DNA of 33,374 bases, taken from NCBI GenBank assembly GCA_030698225.1, contig JAUYNR010000017.1, positions 1-33,374 on the forward strand, written 5' to 3'. Positions 8,168-16,643 of the stretch are shown here, in pieces. The position numbers and the translations under genes are program-made. The notes under the pieces were generated by a model. It saw only the letters and a program-made list of their open reading frames with translations. It did no database searches and was not told where the DNA came from. This DNA is from Oxalobacteraceae bacterium. GTDB taxonomy: Bacteria > Pseudomonadota > Gammaproteobacteria > Burkholderiales > Burkholderiaceae_D. Each line of letters opens with the position of its first letter. The stretch's first letter is position 1.

Positions 8168-9358
8168 ATGCAATTCAATCGATTGAGCGACCTCATCTCT
8201 GGCAACGAACTGGCGGGCAAACGCGTTTTCATTCGTGCCGATCTCAATGTACCGCAGGACGATGCCGGCAACATCACCGAAGATACGCGGATTCGCGCTT
8301 CGGTTCCGGCGATTCGCCAGGCGCTCGATGCGGGTGCCGCGGTGATGGTTACCTCGCACCTCGGCCGTCCGACCGAAGGGGAATTCAAGCCGGCCGATTC
8401 GCTGGCGCCGGTCGCGCAGCGGCTGTCCGAACTGCTCGGGCAACCGGTGCCGCTGCTGCAAAACTGGCTGGACGGCGTGGCAGTGGAAGCCGGCCAGGTT
8501 GTGCTGCTGGAAAATTGCCGGCTGAACCCAGGCGAGAAAAAAAATAGCGACGCACTGGCACAAAAAATGGCCAAGCTGTGCGACGTCTATGTCAACGACG
8601 CGTTCGGCACCGCCCACCGGGCCGAAGCAAGCACGCACGGCATCGCCAAATTTGCGCCGATTGCCTGCGCCGGTCCGCTGCTGGCGGCAGAGCTGGATGC
8701 GCTGGGCAAGGCGCTGCACCAACCGGCCCACCCGCTGGTGGCGATCGTGGCCGGCTCCAAGGTGTCGAGCAAGCTGACCATCCTCAAGACGCTGGCCGAC
8801 AAGGTCGACAACCTGATCGTCGGCGGCGGCATCGCCAATACCTTCATGTTGGCCGCCGGCCTGCCGATCGGCAAATCGCTGGTGGAAGCCGATCTGCTGG
8901 ACGAGGCGCGCGCGATCATGGATATGATGGCCAAGCGTGGCGCGTCGGTGCCGATTCCGGTTGATGTGGTGTGCGCGAAAGAGTTTTCAGCAACGGCAAC
9001 GGCGACCGTCAAGGATGTGGCGGACGTTGCCGACGACGACATGATCCTCGATATCGGGCCGAAAACCGCCGCCATGCTGGCGCAGCAACTGGCAAGCGCC
9101 GGCACCATCGTCTGGAACGGTCCGGTCGGCGTGTTCGAGTTCGACCAGTTCGGCGGCGGCACCAAGACCCTGGCAATGGCAATCGCAGAATCGAAAGCAT
9201 TTTCGATCGCTGGCGGCGGCGACACCCTGGCGGCAATTGCCAAGTATGGCATCACCGACAAGATCGGTTACATCTCGACCGGCGGCGGAGCTTTCCTGGA
9301 ATTCCTGGAAGGCAAGACGCTGCCGGCGGTCGAGATTCTGATCCAGCGCAAAAGCTAA
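8168..9358 (+). CDS. pgk: Phosphoglycerate kinase
   Basis: This glycolytic and gluconeogenic enzyme transfers phosphate from 1,3-bisphosphoglycerate to ADP. The 396 residues match bacterial monomeric PGK. Motifs are [10 protein letters not shown] (23-32), the substrate-binding [16 protein letters not shown], and a nucleotide-binding region with [20 protein letters not shown] and GGGDTLAAI. The start at ATG 8168 follows AGGGCAG. It opens the housekeeping run pgk, pyk, fba, pur genes, an order I know from Burkholderiales. It is followed by a 198-nt gap holding a small hairpin and one 58-nt element, so pyk may have its own promoter. Confidence 0.98.
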   Translation: MQFNRLSDLISGNELAGKRVFIRADLNVPQDDAGNITEDTRIRASVPAIRQALDAGAAVMVTSHLGRPTEGEFKPADSLAPVAQRLSELLGQPVPLLQNWLDGVAVEAGQVVLLENCRLNPGEKKNSDALAQKMAKLCDVYVNDAFGTAHRAEASTHGIAKFAPIACAGPLLAAELDALGKALHQPAHPLVAIVAGSKVSSKLTILKTLADKVDNLIVGGGIANTFMLAAGLPIGKSLVEADLLDEARAIMDMMAKRGASVPIPVDVVCAKEFSATATATVKDVADVADDDMILDIGPKTAAMLAQQLASAGTIVWNGPVGVFEFDQFGGGTKTLAMAIAESKAFSIAGGGDTLAAIAKYGITDKIGYISTGGGAFLEFLEGKTLPAVEILIQRKS

Positions 9359-9380
9359 CAAACCGAAATTGCCGCAAAAT

Positions 9381-9401
9381 AGGGCGGATGACACCCGCCC
9401 T
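9381..9401. repeat. Short hairpin after pgk
   Basis: The arms AGGGCGG (9381-9387) and CCGCCCT (9395-9401) pair perfectly across a 7-nt loop. The sequence resembles the right arm of the bepA repeat (CACCCGCCCT). It lies 22 nt after the pgk stop, immediately before a 58-nt element. There is no T-run directly after it, so termination would be weak. Confidence 0.5.
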
Positions 9402-9406
9402 GCACA

Positions 9407-9464
9407 GTATATTTTTATCCGCAATGAAAATATGCGGGAAATGCAATAAAAATTACGGTACTCC
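9407..9464 (+). repeat. 58-nt element family, copy C
   Basis: It begins GTATATTTTTATCCGC, has a central ATATGCGGGAAATG, and ends GGTACTCC. It has the same 58-nt length and framework as copies A, B and E. CCGCA and TGCGG can pair to form an internal hairpin. It lies in the pgk-pyk gap, 92 nt upstream of the pyk start, in the same orientation as the genes. Confidence 0.7.
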
Positions 9465-9556
9465 CTGTTTTTTCGAAACGTATGTGTGCGGCCTGTACAT
9501 CTCTTGCATAGGCAACGGGTAACATCAGCCAATAATAAAAATCGAGGAAAGCCCCG

Positions 9557-10990
9557 ATGTTCCGAGCAACCAAAATCGTCGCAACCATAGGCCCGGCATC
9601 AAGCGAGCTGGATATCCTGGTGCGGATGATCACGGCCGGGGTGGATGTGGTGCGGCTGAATTTTTCGCATGGCAAGGCCCAGGATCACATCGAACGCGCC
9701 AGTCTGGTGCGCCAGGCCGCCGCCCTCTGCGAGCGTGAAGTTGCCATCATGGCCGACCTGCAGGGCCCGAAGATCCGGGTCGGCAAGTTCGAGCATGGCA
9801 GGATCCATCTCCAGAAAGGCGATGCGTTCATCCTCGATGCAGCCTGCGAACTGGGCAATCAGGAGCGGGTCGGGCTCGATTACAAGGCGCTGCCGCGCGA
9901 TCTGAAGCCGGCCGACATGCTGCTGCTGAACGACGGCCTGATCGTGCTGGTGGTCGACCGGATTGCCGGCAGCGAAATCCACACCACGGTAAGGGTCGGC
10001 GGCGAACTGTCCAATAACAAGGGCATCAACCGCCAGGGCGGCGGGCTGTCGGCGTTGGCGCTGACCGCCAAGGATATGGAAGACATCAAGACCGCGATGC
10101 GCTTCCAGGCCGATTATGTCGCTGTTTCCTTTTCGAAGAGTGCGACCGACATGGAAATGGCGCGCCAGCTGGCCAACATCGCCGGCGAACCCTACGGCCA
10201 CAAGCCGATGATGATTGCCAAGATCGAGCGCGCCGAGGCGATCCCGGCCCTGCAGGAAATCCTCGACGCGTCCGATGGCATCATGGTTGCCCGCGGCGAT
10301 CTGGCGGTCGAAGTCGGCAATGCCGCGGTGCCGGGCCTGCAAAAGCGCATGATCAAGATGGCGCGCGCGTCCAACAAGATTGCGATTACCGCCACCCAGA
10401 TGATGGAGTCGATGACCGTCAACGCGGTGCCGACCCGGGCCGAGGTGTCCGATGTGGCCAATGCGGTGCTCGACGGCACCGACGCGGTGATGACTTCGGC
10501 CGAGACCGCATCCGGCAAGTACCCGCTCGAGACCGTGGAGGCGATGGCTGCAATCTGCCTGGAGGCGGAAAGATCCGACATTTACAAGCTCGACGCCGAT
10601 TTCCTGAACATGCAATTTAACCGGATCGACCAATCGATCGCATACGGCGCGCTGTTTACCGCACATCATTTGGGCGCCAGGGCAATTGCCGCATTGACCG
10701 ACTCCGGTTCGACTGCGCTCTGGATGAGTCGCCACAACATCGACATGCCGATCATGGCGCTGACCCCGAACGTCGCCACCCAGCGCAAGGTTGCTCTATA
10801 CCGGAATGTGCGCGCACTGGGTCTGGCGCAATCGAGCGACAGCAAGGCCGCGCTGCGGACAGCCGAAGAGCTGCTGGTTGCCAGCGGCATCGTGCAGAAG
10901 GGTGATACCGCGGTCATGACCTGGGGCGAGCCGATGGGGCAGGTGGGCGGCACCAATGCACTGAAAATCGTCAAGATCGGCGACTACTGA
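9557..10990 (+). CDS. pyk: Pyruvate kinase
   Basis: Pyruvate kinase makes pyruvate and ATP from phosphoenolpyruvate and ADP, the last step of glycolysis. The 477-residue protein has TKIVATIGPAS at the N-terminus, RLNFSHG (33-39), DLQGPKIR, the catalytic lysine in IAKIERAEAI, GIMVARGDLAVE, and ITATQMMESM. The C-terminal allosteric domain follows (ALTDSGSTA to the end). The length fits the type II/PykA class. The start at ATG 9557 follows GAGGAAAG. Only 27 nt, including GGAG, separate its stop from fba, so the two are co-transcribed. Confidence 0.97.
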   Translation: MFRATKIVATIGPASSELDILVRMITAGVDVVRLNFSHGKAQDHIERASLVRQAAALCEREVAIMADLQGPKIRVGKFEHGRIHLQKGDAFILDAACELGNQERVGLDYKALPRDLKPADMLLLNDGLIVLVVDRIAGSEIHTTVRVGGELSNNKGINRQGGGLSALALTAKDMEDIKTAMRFQADYVAVSFSKSATDMEMARQLANIAGEPYGHKPMMIAKIERAEAIPALQEILDASDGIMVARGDLAVEVGNAAVPGLQKRMIKMARASNKIAITATQMMESMTVNAVPTRAEVSDVANAVLDGTDAVMTSAETASGKYPLETVEAMAAICLEAERSDIYKLDADFLNMQFNRIDQSIAYGALFTAHHLGARAIAALTDSGSTALWMSRHNIDMPIMALTPNVATQRKVALYRNVRALGLAQSSDSKAALRTAEELLVASGIVQKGDTAVMTWGEPMGQVGGTNALKIVKIGDY

Positions 10991-11017
10991 TTTTTTATTT
11001 TATCTGGAGAAAAAAAC

Positions 11018-12082
11018 ATGGCTCTCGTATCCATGCGTCAACTGCTCGACCACGCCGCCGAAAACGGTTATGGCCTGCCGGCATTCAATGTCAACAATCT
11101 GGAACAAGTCACCGCCATCATGCAAGCCGCAGATGCGGTCGGTGCGCCGGTCATCATGCAGGCTTCGGCCGGCGCCCGCAAATTTGCCGGCGAAGCGTTT
11201 TTGCGCCACCTGATCGAGGCGGCGGTCGAAGCCTATCCGCACATCCCGGTCGTCATGCATCAGGATCACGGCCAGTCGCCGGCGGTCTGCATGGCCGCGA
11301 TCCGCTCCGGCTTCACCTCGGTGATGATGGACGGTTCGCTGCTGGAAGACGGCAAGAACGTCGCCAGCTACGAATACAACCTGGAAGTGTCGCGCGAAGT
11401 GGTCAAGTTCTCGCACGCGATCGGCGTCACGGTCGAGGCCGAACTGGGCGTGCTCGGTTCGCTCGAAACCATGATGGGCGACAAGGAAGACGGCCACGGC
11501 GCCGACGGCAAGATGACCCGCGAGCAGCTGCTGACCGATGTCGCGCAAGCCGCCGATTTCGTCGCGCGCACCCAATGCGACGCGCTGGCGATCGCGATCG
11601 GCACTTCGCACGGCGCCTACAAGTTCTCGCGCAAGCCGACCGGCGACATCCTGGCGATCGACCGCATCAAGGAAATCCACGCCCGCATCCCGAATACCCA
11701 TCTGGTGATGCACGGATCGAGCTCGGTGCCGCAGGAATTGCTGGCCGAAATCCGCGCATTCGGCGGCGACATGAAGGAAACCTACGGCGTGCCGGTCGAG
11801 GAAATCCTGGAAGGCATCAAGCATGGCGTGCGCAAGATCAACATCGACACCGACATCCGGCTGGCGATGACCGGTGCGATCCGCCGCTACCTGTTCGAGA
11901 ATCCGTCCAAGTTCGACCCGCGCGATTATCTGAAGCCGGCCCGCGAAGCGGCGGCGAAAGTCTGCCAGGCGCGCTTCCTGGCGTTCGGTTGCGAAGGCCA
12001 GGCGGCGAAGATCAAGCCGATTGCGCTGGAGAAAATGGCCGAGCGCTACAAAAAAGGCGAGTTGTCGCAAATCGTGAAATAA
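11018..12082 (+). CDS. fba: Class II fructose-bisphosphate aldolase
   Basis: This zinc-dependent aldolase splits fructose 1,6-bisphosphate into the two triose phosphates. The 354 residues fit the CbbA-type subfamily used in glycolysis, gluconeogenesis or the Calvin cycle. Motifs are [10 protein letters not shown] (21-30), the metal and catalytic stretch [11 protein letters not shown] (His81, Asp83, His84), [31 protein letters not shown] and [18 protein letters not shown] ribosome-binding site precedes ATG 11018. It is followed 17 nt later by an intrinsic terminator (12100-12129) before purE. Confidence 0.97.
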   Translation: MALVSMRQLLDHAAENGYGLPAFNVNNLEQVTAIMQAADAVGAPVIMQASAGARKFAGEAFLRHLIEAAVEAYPHIPVVMHQDHGQSPAVCMAAIRSGFTSVMMDGSLLEDGKNVASYEYNLEVSREVVKFSHAIGVTVEAELGVLGSLETMMGDKEDGHGADGKMTREQLLTDVAQAADFVARTQCDALAIAIGTSHGAYKFSRKPTGDILAIDRIKEIHARIPNTHLVMHGSSSVPQELLAEIRAFGGDMKETYGVPVEEILEGIKHGVRKINIDTDIRLAMTGAIRRYLFENPSKFDPRDYLKPAREAAAKVCQARFLAFGCEGQAAKIKPIALEKMAERYKKGELSQIVK

Positions 12083-12099
12083 TTCGGCATTGAAGTGGA

Positions 12100-12129
12100 G
12101 GGCACCGATGTTACCGGTGCCCTTCTTTA
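12100..12129 (+). terminator. Intrinsic terminator between fba and purE
   Basis: The arms GGGCACCG (12100-12107) and CGGTGCCC (12115-12122) form an 8-bp GC-rich stem with a 7-nt loop, followed by TTCTTTATT. It ends only about 28 nt before the purE start. Either purE has a promoter overlapping this site, or read-through is partial. Confidence 0.8.
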
Positions 12130-12157
12130 TTGCTGATGTGCTTTATGGTGAATGAAA

Positions 12158-12655
12158 ATGGCTGAAAAAACACTGGTTGGTATCGTCATGGGTTCCACTT
12201 CCGATTGGGACGTGATGAAGGAAGCGGCGCAAGTCTGCAAGGATTTCGGCATCAGCTACGAGGCGCGCGCGCTGTCCGCGCACCGCACCCCGTCCGAAGT
12301 GGAAGAATGGGTCGCCGACATGGAAACGCGCGGTTGCCAGGCCTTCATCGCCGGTGCCGGCGGCGCCGCGCATCTGGCCGGCGTGGTCGCGTCGAAGACC
12401 ATCCTGCCGATTTTTGCAGTACCGATTCCGTCGAAATACATGAAAGGCCTGGACTCGCTGCTGGCGACCGTGCAAATGCCCAAGGGCATTCCGGTGGCGA
12501 CGCTGGCGATCGGCGAAGCCGGCGCCGGCAATGCCGGTCTGGCCGTGGTGGCGATGCTGGCGCTGCATGACGCCGATCTGAAAGCCAAGCTGATCGCGTT
12601 CCGCGCTGCGCAGGCAGAAAAAGTGCGCAATGCCAAATTGCCTGAATTGAACTAA
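12158..12655 (+). CDS. purE: 5-(carboxyamino)imidazole ribonucleotide mutase PurE (divergent)
   Basis: PurE moves the carboxylate of N5-CAIR to C4 in purine synthesis; class I enzymes depend on PurK to make N5-CAIR. The product is about 165 residues with the family motifs MGSTSDW, SAHRTP, AGAGGAAHLAG, LDSLLATVQMP and PVATLAIG. The usual bacterial GAGGAAHLPG has Ala in place of Pro here, and the following region (VVASKTILPIFAVPI) differs from what I expect of Burkholderiales PurE. The class II signature (AGRSNALSG-like) is absent, so it is nearer class I. ATG 12158 has GGTGAA at a suitable distance; ATG 12152 is the alternative. purC follows, and no purK is adjacent. Confidence 0.93.
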   Translation: MAEKTLVGIVMGSTSDWDVMKEAAQVCKDFGISYEARALSAHRTPSEVEEWVADMETRGCQAFIAGAGGAAHLAGVVASKTILPIFAVPIPSKYMKGLDSLLATVQMPKGIPVATLAIGEAGAGNAGLAVVAMLALHDADLKAKLIAFRAAQAEKVRNAKLPELN

Positions 12656-12707
12656 TAGTAGTGCAGGCCTCCGTGCCTGCATGCAGGCACGGAGGCCTGC
12701 ACTACTA
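12656..12707. repeat. Perfect 52-nt palindrome in the purE-purC gap
   Basis: The left half (12656-12681, starting TAGTAGTGCAGGCC) and right half (12682-12707, ending GGCCTGCACTACTA) are exact reverse complements with no spacer. The palindrome starts at the base after the purE TAA stop and ends 18 nt before the purC start. RNA from either strand would form a hairpin of up to about 24 bp. One arm recurs at 5829-5847 after the ilvE stop. Confidence 0.9.
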
Positions 12708-12725
12708 AACTTCTAAGGAAACACC

Positions 12726-13604
12726 ATGTCCGGCCTGTTAGAAACAAACATCAAATCCCTGCCCTTCCTGCATCGCGGCAAGGTGCGCGACATCTATGCG
12801 GTCGGTGACGACAAACTGCTGGTGATCCAGACCGATCGCCTGTCGGCGTTCGACGTGATCCTCGACGACCCGATCCCGAACAAGGGCCGTGTACTGACCG
12901 CGATGTCGGACTTCTGGTTCAAGAAATTCGGCCATCTGATGCCGAACCACGAAACCGGCATCGACCCGGTCAGCGTGGTGACGCCGGAAGAGCGCGCACA
13001 GGTCGAGGGCCGCGCGATCGTCGTCAAGAAATTCAAGCCGCTGGCGATCGAGGCGATAGTGCGCGGTTACATCATCGGTTCCGGCTGGAAGGATTACCAG
13101 AAGACCGGCGCGATCTGCGGCATCGCCTTGCCGGCCGGCCTGCAGGAAGCGCAGAAACTGCCGCAGACGATCTTCACGCCATCGACCAAGGCGCCGATGG
13201 GCGCGCATGACGAAAACATCTCGTTCGAAGAAGCCGAGAAGATCGTCGGCGCCGACATCGCCCGCCAGGTGCGCGATGCTGCCATCAAGCTGTACACCCA
13301 GGCGGCTGAATATGCGGCGACCAAGGGCATCATCATCGCCGACACCAAATTCGAGTTCGGGCTCGATGACAATGGCACGATCCATCTGATCGATGAAATC
13401 CTGACGCCGGATTCGTCGCGCTTCTGGCCGGCAGCCAGCTACCGGGTCGGCATGTCGCCGCCGTCGTTCGACAAGCAGTTCGTGCGCGACTGGCTGGAAA
13501 CCCAGCCGTGGGACAAGAAGGCGCCGGCACCGCGCTTGCCGGCCGAAGTGGCCGCGCAAACCGGCGAGAAATACGCGGAAGCCTTGCGCCTGCTGACAGC
13601 CTGA
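12726..13604 (+). CDS. purC: SAICAR synthase PurC
   Basis: PurC joins aspartate to CAIR with ATP, the step directly after PurE. The 292-residue protein belongs to the longer form of the family. It has the nucleotide loop RGKVRDIY (17-24), [11 protein letters not shown], the strand region [36 protein letters not shown], and [14 protein letters not shown]. The ribosome-binding site AAGGAAA precedes ATG 12726. It follows purE by 70 nt occupied almost entirely by the 52-nt palindrome. In the related genomes I recall, purC comes before purE and purK follows; here purE precedes purC, and the next gene, tsaC, begins 114 nt later. Confidence 0.97.
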   Translation: MSGLLETNIKSLPFLHRGKVRDIYAVGDDKLLVIQTDRLSAFDVILDDPIPNKGRVLTAMSDFWFKKFGHLMPNHETGIDPVSVVTPEERAQVEGRAIVVKKFKPLAIEAIVRGYIIGSGWKDYQKTGAICGIALPAGLQEAQKLPQTIFTPSTKAPMGAHDENISFEEAEKIVGADIARQVRDAAIKLYTQAAEYAATKGIIIADTKFEFGLDDNGTIHLIDEILTPDSSRFWPAASYRVGMSPPSFDKQFVRDWLETQPWDKKAPAPRLPAEVAAQTGEKYAEALRLLTA

Positions 13605-13623
13605 CAGATTTCGAATATTTACA

Positions 13624-13681
13624 GGAGTATGGGTAATTTAACCTATATTTCCACATATAAAATATGGGCATCAAAAAATAC
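13624..13681 (-). repeat. 58-nt element family, copy E
   Basis: Read on the minus strand it begins GTATTTTTTGATGCCC, has a central TATGTGGAAATA, and ends CCATACTCC. Its length is exactly 58 nt. It lies 19 nt after the purC stop and 37 nt before the tsaC start, where purK would be expected. It overlaps the left arm of the following hairpin. Confidence 0.65.
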
Positions 13682-13705
13682 ACTGTTGTGTATATTTTGA
13701 TGCCC
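13666..13705. repeat. 18-bp hairpin just upstream of tsaC
   Basis: The arms 13666-13683 and 13688-13705 (GGGCATCAAAAAATACAC / GTGTATATTTTGATGCCC) pair with one mismatch around a TGTT loop. The right arm resembles the head of a 58-nt element in the opposite direction, so the structure may be a head-to-head junction of one full and one partial copy. It ends 13 nt before the tsaC start and could act as a purC terminator or affect tsaC translation. Confidence 0.7.
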
Positions 13706-13718
13706 TAAACCTTTCTTG

Positions 13719-14759
13719 ATGCCGAATATTTTACCGATGCGCGATTTTTCCACCGACATAGGCCAAGCCGCCAGAATTCTCGAGTCCGGCGGCCTGGTCG
13801 CCTTTCCGACCGAGACCGTCTACGGGCTGGGCGCCGATGCGGAAAACCCGGCGGCGGTCGCCGCCATCTATGCGGCCAAAGGCCGCCCGGCCAACCACCC
13901 GGTGATCGTGCACGTCGCGCCGGGCGCCGATATCGGCTATTGGGCCGCAGCGATTCCGCCCCAGGCGCAGGCGCTGATGCAGGCGTTCTGGCCCGGTCCG
14001 CTGACGCTGATCCTGAAACGCGCGCCGCACATTCCCGATGCGGTGTCCGGCGGACAGGATTCGATCGGCCTGCGTTGCCCGTCGCATCCGGTGGCGCAAG
14101 CCTTGTTGCGCGAATTCAAGGGCGGCAAGGGCGGGCTGGCCGCGCCGTCGGCGAATAAGTTCGGCCATGTCAGCCCGACCACCGCCCAACATGTGCGGGA
14201 CGAGTTCGATGATGAATTTGGTAATAATGCGCTGATCGGCGCGATCCTGGAAGGTGGTCAGAGCGCGGTCGGGATCGAATCGACGATCCTGGATTTGTCA
14301 CGGCTGGATACCCATGGGCCGGTCTTGCTGCGCCCCGGCCACATCAGCGCAGCGCAAATCGCGGCCGTCATCGGCGTCATCCCGCGCCTGCCGGATCAGT
14401 CCGCCCCGCGCGCGTCAGGCACGCTGGCCGCACATTACGCGCCGCGTACTTGCGTCGCGCTGGTCGGGTCCGCGCAACTGGAAACCACCATGCAACAGCT
14501 GCATCGGGCCGGGCGTCGCTTTGCCTTGATACGCCATGCGGCCGCCCCAGACACGCTGAGTATCGGCCAGTGCGAACTGCCCGCCGATCCGGAAGGTTAC
14601 GCCTACGGACTGTATGCGGCGCTGCGGGCGATGGATGCGATCGGCGCCGACCTGATCCTGATCGAATCGCCGCCGACGGATCCCGCATGGCAGGGCATCA
14701 ATGACCGGCTGCGCCGTGCCGCACACGATTCCGCCGGCATCCTGGAGCGTCTGCTCTAA
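13719..14759 (+). CDS. tsaC: Threonylcarbamoyl-AMP synthase (Sua5/YwlC type)
   Basis: This enzyme makes threonylcarbamoyl-AMP from threonine, bicarbonate and ATP, the first step of the tRNA modification t6A. The 346-residue protein has the full two-domain Sua5 layout. The YrdC-like domain shows LVAFPTETVYGLGADA (27-42), KGRPANHPVIVH, FWPGPLTLIL, GLRCPSHPVAQALL and APSANKFGHVSPT. A linker and a C-terminal Sua5 domain (about 215-340, GTLAAHYAPR) follow. ATG 13719 lacks a clear ribosome-binding site; TTG 13716 and ATG 13737 are alternatives. The upstream hairpin may influence initiation. tcdA at 24058, acting later in the same modification, is also in this window but unlinked. Confidence 0.95.
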   Translation: MPNILPMRDFSTDIGQAARILESGGLVAFPTETVYGLGADAENPAAVAAIYAAKGRPANHPVIVHVAPGADIGYWAAAIPPQAQALMQAFWPGPLTLILKRAPHIPDAVSGGQDSIGLRCPSHPVAQALLREFKGGKGGLAAPSANKFGHVSPTTAQHVRDEFDDEFGNNALIGAILEGGQSAVGIESTILDLSRLDTHGPVLLRPGHISAAQIAAVIGVIPRLPDQSAPRASGTLAAHYAPRTCVALVGSAQLETTMQQLHRAGRRFALIRHAAAPDTLSIGQCELPADPEGYAYGLYAALRAMDAIGADLILIESPPTDPAWQGINDRLRRAAHDSAGILERLL

Positions 14760-14927
14760 AGAACTGTCATATTGTGTTGGCGCAAGGTAGACATGTTCCG
14801 TTTCCCGCACAGTAGAGCGATCCCTGCGGGGTTGCGATTGCAGGCAAGCATGTGAATCGAGCGGATATTGCATGCTCAAGAAGGATTTACTTTTTATTCA
14901 TCTGCAATAAATCCGGTAGGAGACACC

Positions 14928-16325
14928 ATGCGCCAAAGCACGTTTGTACTGGCATTGCTCACCTCGGCGGTACTGGCCGGCTGCGGCGGCGATGGCGGTG
15001 GTGGCGACCAAGCCCCCAGAGTAAAGTTCAGTGCCCAGGTCTCGTTCGGAGACAGCCTGAGCGATGTCGGCACGTATGCGGTCGGTGGCGTTAAAGCGTT
15101 GAGTGGCGGTAAATACACGGTCAATGACATCGGCGCGGATGGCAACAATGCGGCCAAGAACTGGACCGAGTTGATGGCGGCCCAATTCGGCTTGCCGGCG
15201 CCATGCGCTGCAGAAACCGGTTTGTTAAGCAATGGTTTCCTCGCCGATTTCGCTGCAGCAATTTCCTTTTCGCCAGGCTGCACCTCTTATGCACAGGGCG
15301 GCGCACGCGTAATGGAGCCTGTTGGACCAGCGAATATTGCTTATGTGGATGCACATAACAGCAGTCAGTTAGGCCAATTGACGGTGCCAGTCGTTACGCA
15401 GATATCCAACCATCTGGCAAAAGGAGGCGGCAAGTTCAAAGGCGATGAAATCGTGTTGGTGCTGGCTGGCGGCAATGACCTTCTTTATCAGACGAATCAG
15501 TTGACGTTGGACGCCACGGCAGCAGCAACGGTTGCCGGTGCAAATCAGTACGCAACGACGTTGATTGGGACGCTGGCAGCCGGCTCCACTGTTCCGGCTA
15601 CTGCTCTGCCAGTTATTCAGCTTGCTTTTGGCACGGAACTGGCGAATCCCGCTCATACCACTACGACACTGACCGTTGCCGCATACACCGCTGCGATCGG
15701 GCAAGGTTTTCCTGTGGCGGATGTTCCCGCTGCAGTTGCTTCAGCGCAGGCGGCGGCAGCGACCGCCGGCGCCGCTGCCGGTGCCGCCTATGCGAGCGAT
15801 CCGGTCAATTTGGCGACCTATGTGGCAGCAATGGCTACTGCAGGCGATCAATTGGCGGCGCTTGTCACCGGTCAGATTATTCCCAATGGCGCAAATTACG
15901 TCACGGTGCTGAATTTGCCTGATGCCAGCAAAACGCCCGATGCCTTGGCACAATCTGCTGCCGTGCAAGCCTGGCTCAGTGCGATGGCGACAACATTCAA
16001 TGGCCATTTGGCGGCGGGCCTGGCGGGTCAATCGAAGGTTTTGTTAGTGGATGCTTACACATTTGATCGCGATCAGGCAATCAATCCGGCACCTTATGGT
16101 TTTAGCAATGTGACGACACCGGCCTGTGCCGATGTCGATGCCAATAATCCATCGTCGCCTGCGAAAAATGTGCTGCATTCCTCGCTTGTGTGCAACAAGA
16201 ACACTCTGATCGCCGGCGCGGATCCGCATTACAAGTTTGCCGACAGTGTCCACCCGACACCATTTACCAATCTGCTGTTGGCGCGTTATGTTTCGAAGGA
16301 AATGCTCACCAGAGGATGGTTATAA
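14928..16325 (+). CDS. SGNH/GDSL-family hydrolase, lipoprotein
   Basis: This is a predicted exported esterase or lipase. The 465-residue protein has a lipoprotein signal peptide with lipobox VLAGC (Cys19), followed by a Gly/Asp-rich linker. Block I is SFGDSLSDVG with the nucleophile Ser43, block III is GGND (181-184), and block V is FADSVHPT with Asp439 and His442, so the catalytic set is complete. Residues about 195-320 form an Ala/Thr-rich, low-complexity insertion between blocks III and V. ATG 14928 follows a GGAGA site. The base composition seems less GC-rich than the housekeeping genes before it. It is convergent with the SemiSWEET gene 30 nt away. The substrate is unknown. Confidence 0.9.
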   Translation: MRQSTFVLALLTSAVLAGCGGDGGGGDQAPRVKFSAQVSFGDSLSDVGTYAVGGVKALSGGKYTVNDIGADGNNAAKNWTELMAAQFGLPAPCAAETGLLSNGFLADFAAAISFSPGCTSYAQGGARVMEPVGPANIAYVDAHNSSQLGQLTVPVVTQISNHLAKGGGKFKGDEIVLVLAGGNDLLYQTNQLTLDATAAATVAGANQYATTLIGTLAAGSTVPATALPVIQLAFGTELANPAHTTTTLTVAAYTAAIGQGFPVADVPAAVASAQAAAATAGAAAGAAYASDPVNLATYVAAMATAGDQLAALVTGQIIPNGANYVTVLNLPDASKTPDALAQSAAVQAWLSAMATTFNGHLAAGLAGQSKVLLVDAYTFDRDQAINPAPYGFSNVTTPACADVDANNPSSPAKNVLHSSLVCNKNTLIAGADPHYKFADSVHPTPFTNLLLARYVSKEMLTRGWL

Positions 16326-16354
16326 GCGTGATGCGCTGAGCTTGCCGCTCATGT

Positions 16355-16609
16355 TCAGCCATAGCGGATTTTCATCGAAAGGATAAACACGGCCAACAGC
16401 AGGGTCATGGCATTGGCTGCAATGATGGGCCAGGCACCGATCAGCAGGCCGTACGCCAGCCACAAGACTATCCCCAGCGTGAAGATGCTGTACATGCCGA
16501 GCGATACCCCATCCACCCGGCGCGATCTCCATGTCAGCCATGCTTGCGGGATGAATGCGGTAGTGGTCAAGCTGGCGGCAGCATAACCGATCAATTCTGA
16601 GAGTGGCAT
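16355..16609 (-). CDS. SemiSWEET-type sugar transporter (PQ-loop family)
   Basis: This 84-residue membrane protein has three predicted helices. The PQ motif (Pro21-Gln22) lies in FIPQAWLTW, followed by RSRRVDGVSLGMYSIF, the pattern of bacterial SemiSWEETs. These form dimers and transport sugars passively. The start at 16609 lies only 34 bp from the OmpW start on the other strand, leaving almost no space for two promoters. It is convergent with the GDSL lipoprotein gene. The actual substrate is unknown. Confidence 0.88.
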   Translation of the reverse strand: MPLSELIGYAAASLTTTAFIPQAWLTWRSRRVDGVSLGMYSIFTLGIVLWLAYGLLIGAWPIIAANAMTLLLAVFILSMKIRYG

Positions 16610-16643
16610 TGGATGTTATTAAATGGAAGGTTCAGGAGACAAC

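Noticed and set aside
9599..10735. 378-codon open frame antisense to pyk
   Set aside because: Shadow of pyruvate kinase; composition is His/Asp/Gly-rich without a fold signature.
12656..12707. The 52-nt palindrome as an intrinsic terminator of purE
   Set aside because: No T-run follows on either strand; the hairpin alone is not enough, so it is listed as a repeat.
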